This document shows, one piece after another, positions 58,801-64,000 of a DNA stretch of 64,000 nucleotides. Numbering within the stretch: position 1 is the stretch's first letter; each line of letters opens with the position of its first letter. The stretch is taken from contig CM063246.1 of the NCBI GenBank assembly GCA_032158295.1, forward strand, positions 6,415,491 through 6,479,490, written 5' to 3'. Position numbers and translations under genes: made by a program. A model generated the notes under the pieces. It ran no database searches. It saw nothing but the letters and a program-made list of their open reading frames with translations, and was not told the origin of the DNA. The stretch is from Pycnopodia helianthoides (taxonomy: Eukaryota > Echinodermata > Asteroidea > Forcipulatida > Asteriidae).

Positions 58801-59988
58801 AGAATATGGCTTTGCATTATGTTGGTTTCATGCGCAGACCAGCTACCTTAAATTGATACATTGTCTGCGCGTCCACGCCTACGTGTGGTATGTGCCCGTA
58901 CGCAGCACCATCTGTTTCCGGCGCAACAAGCATATAGGGCATAGGATTTTACACAACAATGTGCTTGTTTAGGGGCCATTTATTCGCTAGGTCACTGAGC
59001 CGGTCTTTATAATGCATGTTAATACACCCCAACGTGACCAGCGATCTTCGACCAATCAGAGTGAATAAACTCTCTAAGGTGTTTATTAATGTCTGATCAT
59101 AAGTTTACTGGCCCGACCTTAAAACTACTGGCTTAGGGCCTGCAGTCCAGTGTAAATTTGGATCCCTGGCCATACGTGTGTTGGGGCACAAGCTTGCCAG
59201 GCGCTTATAACGCGTAATGAAATCAACACTATGCTAGTACTCAATGTTAAACCTATTAGTATGTGCACAAACACAAATGTTGAGCATTGCATGCAAGTTG
59301 ACTCTTCACGAAATGGTGCCTGAGGACAGGAACTAATTTCTTTTTACAAAACAGATAAATTCAATTATTGAACAAGTAGTGTATTATTAAATGGGACTAA
59401 AAAATTAGAGTGGCTCCCTCTTAAAAGGCCGTTTTGGGGTTGTGGCCATGCAATAAAGGACCTTGCCTTCGCTCAGTCCGTTGATGCATGGCCAGGACCC
59501 TGGTGGTCTTAAATGGCAGTTAAGCCCTCATCACCACCGTTTTATTCCCCTTTTACAAAGCAAACAGATACAGCAAGTAACATAAAGTAAAAGCAGTAAA
59601 AGTTTTGATTACAGAAAACTGCTTTGCTGGAGAAACATGATGTATGTAGCATTCCATTTGAAATTATATAGTCACTCTAAGTAATTCTGCATAGTGTTCT
59701 ACATGTAGCTGTCATCCCCTGTCAATGGACATTCATAAATTAAAGTATAATGTACTGTAATTTCTGTTATTTACAAAACACTGTTACTTTTGTTGATTCC
59801 CTTAATAGGTTGATCGGACAGAGCAGATCAAGAACAATTTGAATCCAACGTTCACCAAGGGGATAACGATTGAGTATTGCTTTGAAGAAGTCCAGAAGCT
59901 TCGTATTGGAGTTGTCGACATAGACAACAAGAGCAAATCGTTGAATGATGATGATTTTCTTGGTGCTATAGAGTGCACTTTGGGAGTG
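54082..59988 (+). CDS. CPNE: Copine, N-terminal part (first two coding exons)
   Basis: Calcium-dependent phospholipid-binding protein with tandem C2 domains and a vWA-like domain; only the first part is in the window. Exon 54063-54240 has an acceptor (ttgtttcag), 19 nt of 5' UTR and an ATG at 54082 in good context (CAACATGG). Exon 59809-59988 follows; both junctions are GT-AG in phase 0. Together they give 113 residues beginning [33 protein letters not shown], then [15 protein letters not shown], then [25 protein letters not shown] match the C2A domain of copines, including the acidic Ca-binding loop residues (the KSDP Asp, DID, DDD). Exons for the rest of C2A, C2B and the A domain lie beyond 64000. 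Which copine paralogue this is cannot be told. Confidence 0.92.
55261..55663. mobile_element. TIR element with GGGCTCGAATTT ends
   Basis: GGGCTCGAATTTGGGATAAA and AATTCCACAAGACCACAGGG at the left; GGGCCTGCGGTAATGCGG and AAATTTGAGCCC at the right. A larger relative occupies 58120-59166. Noncoding. Confidence 0.65.
55768..56005 (-). mobile_element. SINE fragment with AAT tail
   Basis: On minus, the body CTTTGTCCTTCGGATGGGAC and a GTAATGCACCTTGTTAACTC block end in CAAGCGCCGTGAGTACTTTA and about twelve TTA units. Same family as 15185-15535 (shared GGCGCTTGAAAAA on plus). Confidence 0.65.
56446..56930. repeat. 43-bp and ~27-bp G/T-rich minisatellites
   Basis: Units of 43 bp built from GTTGGCTTTTTTGTGTCTGT and CTGTCTTTTGTATGTTTGTT run from about 56480 to 56770. 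A 27-28-bp array of TTGTGCATTTTGTTTGCTTG follows to about 56910. Plus is nearly free of A and C, so long Cys/Val/Leu-rich (plus) and Lys/Gln/Thr-rich (minus) frames open by chance in several phases. Confidence 0.9.
58120..59166. mobile_element. TIR element with internal insertions
   Basis: Starts GGGCTCAAATTTTTA with AATCCACAAGACCACATGGC, and ends with TTACTGGCCCGACCTTAAAA, TTAGGGCCTGCAGTCC and AAATTTGGATCCC. It is longer than the 55261-55663 copy because of the foldback at 58486-58645 and other sequence. Confidence 0.6.
58486..58645. mobile_element. 160-bp foldback element
   Basis: Arms of about 74 bp: GGGAATAACAGTGCGATGAG to GCTGTTAATGGACC and back, separated by about 12 bp. ATTAA lies on both sides (58480-58484 region and after CCC), consistent with a short target duplication or a TTAA target. 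Nested in the TIR element at 58120-59166. Confidence 0.8.
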
Positions 59989-62900
59989 GTTAGTATGAAC
60001 TGTTGTCAATGTAGATTATCCAGGGCCTCTTTATTCACTCACCTCACCTCCCCTCCCCTCCCCTCCCCTCCCTCCTTCAATCATTGACCACTCTTCCTTG
60101 TAATAGCAGACACCCGCAAAATACTTGGATACCCCCAAAATAGGATGCATTTAGACCGCAAAATCTAATGCATAACCTTATCAGTGCTGTTATAATGCTA
60201 CCATGTTTTGCATTAACAACTTGGTGTGTGATATATGGAGTGGACAATTAAAGATATTTAATAGCAGCAGCAGCACGCACAATACACAGATTTGGATTGG
60301 TCAAAAGTTTGTATCTTAAAGATATGACTTTGTTGCACAAACCTGCATCTCGTGCAGTCGGGAATACCTTCATAATTCTTAGTGCAACAAGGTCGTACTG
60401 TATGTGTGAGATATGACTTTGTTGCTCAGACCACGTCAACGAATTATTGTTATTTGTATCTTTTTAAATACTTTTTTGCAAAATACTAACTTTTACAGTT
60501 TATTTAGACAAAAATGAAGCACCTTTTCTATATTCTAGTTCAATTTTTCAAAAAAATATGATACAGGACCTAGTTGCACTGATGCGACGATGTTATTTAT
60601 AAGAATATTAGTTTTTCACATATTGTATTATGCTTCCAACAGTACATTTAGTGCCAATGGCAGAATAAATAGGAATTGAGAAGAATTGTTCATCTTTAGA
60701 TGGGAGGAAATCCCAATAGGGAAAACCCTCGCAATGAGGTAGGAGCTGAAACAATAGGGAAAACCCTCGCAATGAGGTAGGAGCTGAAACACAAACCACA
60801 GGCTAGGGTTCCAGTCTGAGGTGGGATTCAAACCAGGGTCCGAGGCAGGGAAAGAAACTACTCATGTGGTGAAATTATTAGGTTATTCTTCTAAAGTTAA
60901 AAATAAAATATTAACAAATAAAAATAAAAGTATAAATGTTGAGAAAGTTTATTATTCTAGGGTATCTTCTAGGACAGGGAAAATTTTTACTTGAAGGTGC
61001 CGCAAAACGCAGACCACATTGTGATTACGGTTTACAAAATGCACAATCCGGTCACAAAATGCGATAGCACGAGAGTACCGGTACATGTAAATGCCCATTA
61101 TTGGTGATAGCATACAAAACCAGTTACAAACGCCATGACGAAAGACTTAACATTTCTGCGCATGCTCAGGAAAAACGGTTTTTCCCCAAAAACTGCAATA
61201 AACACCCTCGCTGGTGCGTGCGCTAAATCCATAAACAAAACTGTCATCGCTGACAAAACGGTCATGTCATAGTTCTACCAATCTTTGCATTCCTCCTAAA
61301 AATAATAACAACAAGGTATTGGTATAAATTTATTACCGTTTTCTAAAGTGCAATCGCTACATATTGCATAATGTGTGATGATTTTAGAACATTGATTGTA
61401 CTTGCCCAGCTAGGATAAAAGATTGATCAGTGTGTAAAACAGGATTAATCAGGTAAAACCCCTTGTTGTGTAGGTATTCCCCCTCTGTCATGTCTATATG
61501 ATTAATTGACATGTTTACAGACAATCTTTTCTGTAATTTTACCAACAACATAACAAGTGAGATGCACCTATAATTGAACACAACATAGCCATCGCCAATC
61601 TTTAAATAATGAAACAACATTAGCTAGTCTCCACTCATGCATAACTACACCAAAAGGCAAGAGACAAATTACAACGGTTTGATAATGGCTGGGCTATAAT
61701 ATGTATCACACGCCAGTTTCAGCAACCACAAGATTTATACAACACAAGGATTATTAGTGAAATGCTCAAACAATTTACAGAATCCCATGGTATTAAAACG
61801 TTATCTGAAAATATTTCATCTTGAAACCTTTTCTACCAAAATTTACTGAACATGCTACAAATATAGACTGTATTACGGGTATACTCGGCTGTGTCTATCA
61901 TAGGGAGAATATCATTACCCAGATAATCAATATTAGTTTCCCTCTGACAATAGTTACCATGGTAATCCTATCACCCACACACAGACCTACATACCATTAA
62001 AACTACATTCCTATAGGGAGATAGATAAGAGATGTCATAGTCATCACATTGACCCAAAGACATTCCTTGATAATGTACCTGTAACAAGGAAAATGGAAGG
62101 CTTCATTTAAATATCTATAAATAAGTAGGTCATGGTACAGTTATAATGAGATTTAACCTACTTAACCCCAAACTGACTATGGGTATGTCATACAGTCTGT
62201 GATTTACTCTCTATATCATGTATGTCATCATTAAAACAAAATTCACAGGGAGACACAATTCAAAAAAGAAATTTGGCCTTAAAAACTCAGGTCTTATAAT
62301 TTTGTAGATTGCAACATGCACATAGGTTTGAACGTGTCACGATCACCTAATTTTTAATATAGGTTGATTTCAGGTTTACTGCATATTGCAGGATTGGCAT
62401 GCATGCTTCTTAGATCAGTGATACATCATTTAGTAGGCCTACAATGTATGTTTGTACAATGAAGATGTTCTGGTTCTTTCCATTCATGTACACAATGTAC
62501 TTTAATACATTGTATCTCCAAACTGATTAGAAATGTTCAAAATGTGTACTGGGCAAAAAAATATGTATATAGGTCAATGTACACATCAAATAAAAATGTA
62601 TCACTTGGAATTTTTGAAGGAAAAACTCTGGAAGAGGAGATCGCCTGAGAGGGAGGCATGTCTGGCAACACTAACCAACTTACTCTTATCAAATTATATA
62701 GTAGTCAGATTGGCTTTAAGTATAAATTGTCTTGAAAAAGATACAAAATGTTGATTGTGGAATGCAAAGTTTTTTGAAGAGAGGGACAGAGAGAGAAACA
62801 CAGGATATTAAAGAGAATGTTTTCCTTTGCATTTTGTTGATGAACATAAACATAAATTGATATTCGATTGAACCTGTTTTTTTTTAAATAAACAGACAAA

Positions 62901-64000
62901 CCTTTCCAGTTCTCAGCTAATATGAAGGCTACAATTTGTAGATTGTTGTATAAAGCATTGTGTTAAAGGGAAGGTACACGATTGGTAATCGCTCTAAAAA
63001 TTAATGGCAATAAAAACTGACTTGGTTAGAAGTACAGCAACTTTTGATAGTGTAAAGCATTTTCAGAAATATTCAATTCAAAATAATGTGGATATGGAAA
63101 AACATGTCAGTTTTTATCCCTCAAAATTTGAATCAGAGAAAACGTTTCTGTCAGAAACGTTTCTCAGATCGTGTATCCCTATTAGGGATTAATCTTTATG
63201 CGTGGACATATTCGCTGCGGATTTTGGCGATGTTTCAAAAACGCTACAACCTTTTGAAATGAAATTTTCACAGGTTAGTTTTATTGTATATATCTACATT
63301 TATAAAGAATTAAAACGGTCCAATGGTCCCAAAAACCAAAGGTGTACTTTGCCTTTAAAAAGAAATACATGTAACCTTGAAAGACGAAGCAAGAGCAATC
63401 ATCAAAATTGAAGGTCTCTTTTTAAATTACTTTGCAAAATATAGCCAGTCCCACCACTAATGAAAGAGGGCAAGGAACGAGGGGGGGGGTGGGGGGAATA
63501 ATGATATGATACCACTCTATGGTTCAGATATTAAAATGCATTAAAAGTGTTTTTATTTAATTTACAAATGCCCCCAAGAAACATTAGGCCTCTACATCTT
63601 ACATGTTTCCTGAAATTCTCAGAGGATTGCAGAAATTGAAAGTTAACTTCTTGCAATCTTAATTTGGCGTGTATTCCTCCACTGGGAAATGCAAAAAAAA
63701 ATCACTGAAGTTACTTAATGAGTATAATCCAATTATATCCCGGAAGCAAATTCTCAGGATGATACCTGCTTCTAGAATCGAGGAATGTATAAATGCCCTC
63801 TAAAAAACTGAATGTATATACATGTAGACATGATATTATTCTGCTGCCTGCGCATGTATTACAAATTAAAAAATCTTAATACTGTTTTGTGTCAGGTTTT
63901 ACATAAATTAGGAATGTTGAGCATTTATAACTTTTATTGATCAAATTAAGGTGATGATACATGGTTTTCAAAGAAATTTTAAATTGTACTTCTAGTTTTG
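59989..64000 (+). other. Copine intron 2, start
   Basis: Opens with the donor gttagt. It holds a CTCCC-rich tract (60040-60075), a 38-bp direct repeat (60713-60789, two units of CAATAGGGAAAACCCTCGCA), a family-B MITE (62963-63358) and AT-rich sequence. No third copine exon was found before the window ends. Confidence 0.65.
62963..63358. mobile_element. Family-B TTAA MITE
   Basis: TTAAAGGGAAGGTACACG to GGTGTACTTTGCCTTTAA. Contains CAGAAACGTTTCTCAG and AATGAAATTTTCACAGGTTA, the B-family form of the shared core. Confidence 0.9.

Larger units (their letters stand above)
54241..59808 (+). other. Copine intron 1
   Basis: A 5.6-kb intron. It contains a TIR element (55261-55663), a SINE fragment (55768-56005), a G/T-rich minisatellite (56446-56930), and a second TIR element (58120-59166) with a foldback inside. 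57230-57720 is single-copy with no clear coding frame. Confidence 0.7.

Overview
The window is animal nuclear DNA: AT-rich, with interrupted genes, GT-AG introns and dense small transposable elements. The proteins are clearly metazoan. The mix of TTAA-flanked MITEs, tRNA-derived SINEs, Penelope-like and LINE remnants and foldback elements suggests a marine deuterostome, most likely an echinoderm such as a sea star. That taxonomic call is inference.

Layout. (1) About 1.6-21.7 kb, minus strand: a complete gene for nuclear DNA topoisomerase I (TOP1). I assembled 18 coding exons, totalling 3099 nt in one frame (1032 aa), with all five catalytic residues at the spacing of the human enzyme. (2) 21.7-25.8 kb: TOP1 promoter side, then MITEs and a foldback repeat. 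(3) 25.8-37.1 kb, minus strand: a complete gene for mRNA cap guanine-N7 methyltransferase (RNMT), 9 coding exons, 1170 nt, 389 aa. One intron holds a decayed Ty3/gypsy-type pol. (4) 37.1-54.1 kb: a repeat-rich intergenic region with LINE, Penelope-like, SINE and MITE remnants, one possible orphan exon and two possible noncoding exons. (5) 54.1 kb to the window end, plus strand: the 5' part of a copine gene (first two coding exons, start of the C2A domain).

TOP1 and RNMT both act in nuclear transcription and mRNA maturation; copine is a calcium-dependent membrane-binding protein. They are separate genes and nothing here implies a shared system. The most informative features are structural: five related TTAA MITE families sharing one internal core, nested insertions that reveal target sites, a long-TIR foldback element with a 9-bp target duplication, a 147-bp tandem array, SINE tails lying next to TOP1 splice acceptors, and a local duplication that copied the end of a TOP1 exon with its splice donor. 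I found no clearly new multi-gene system.
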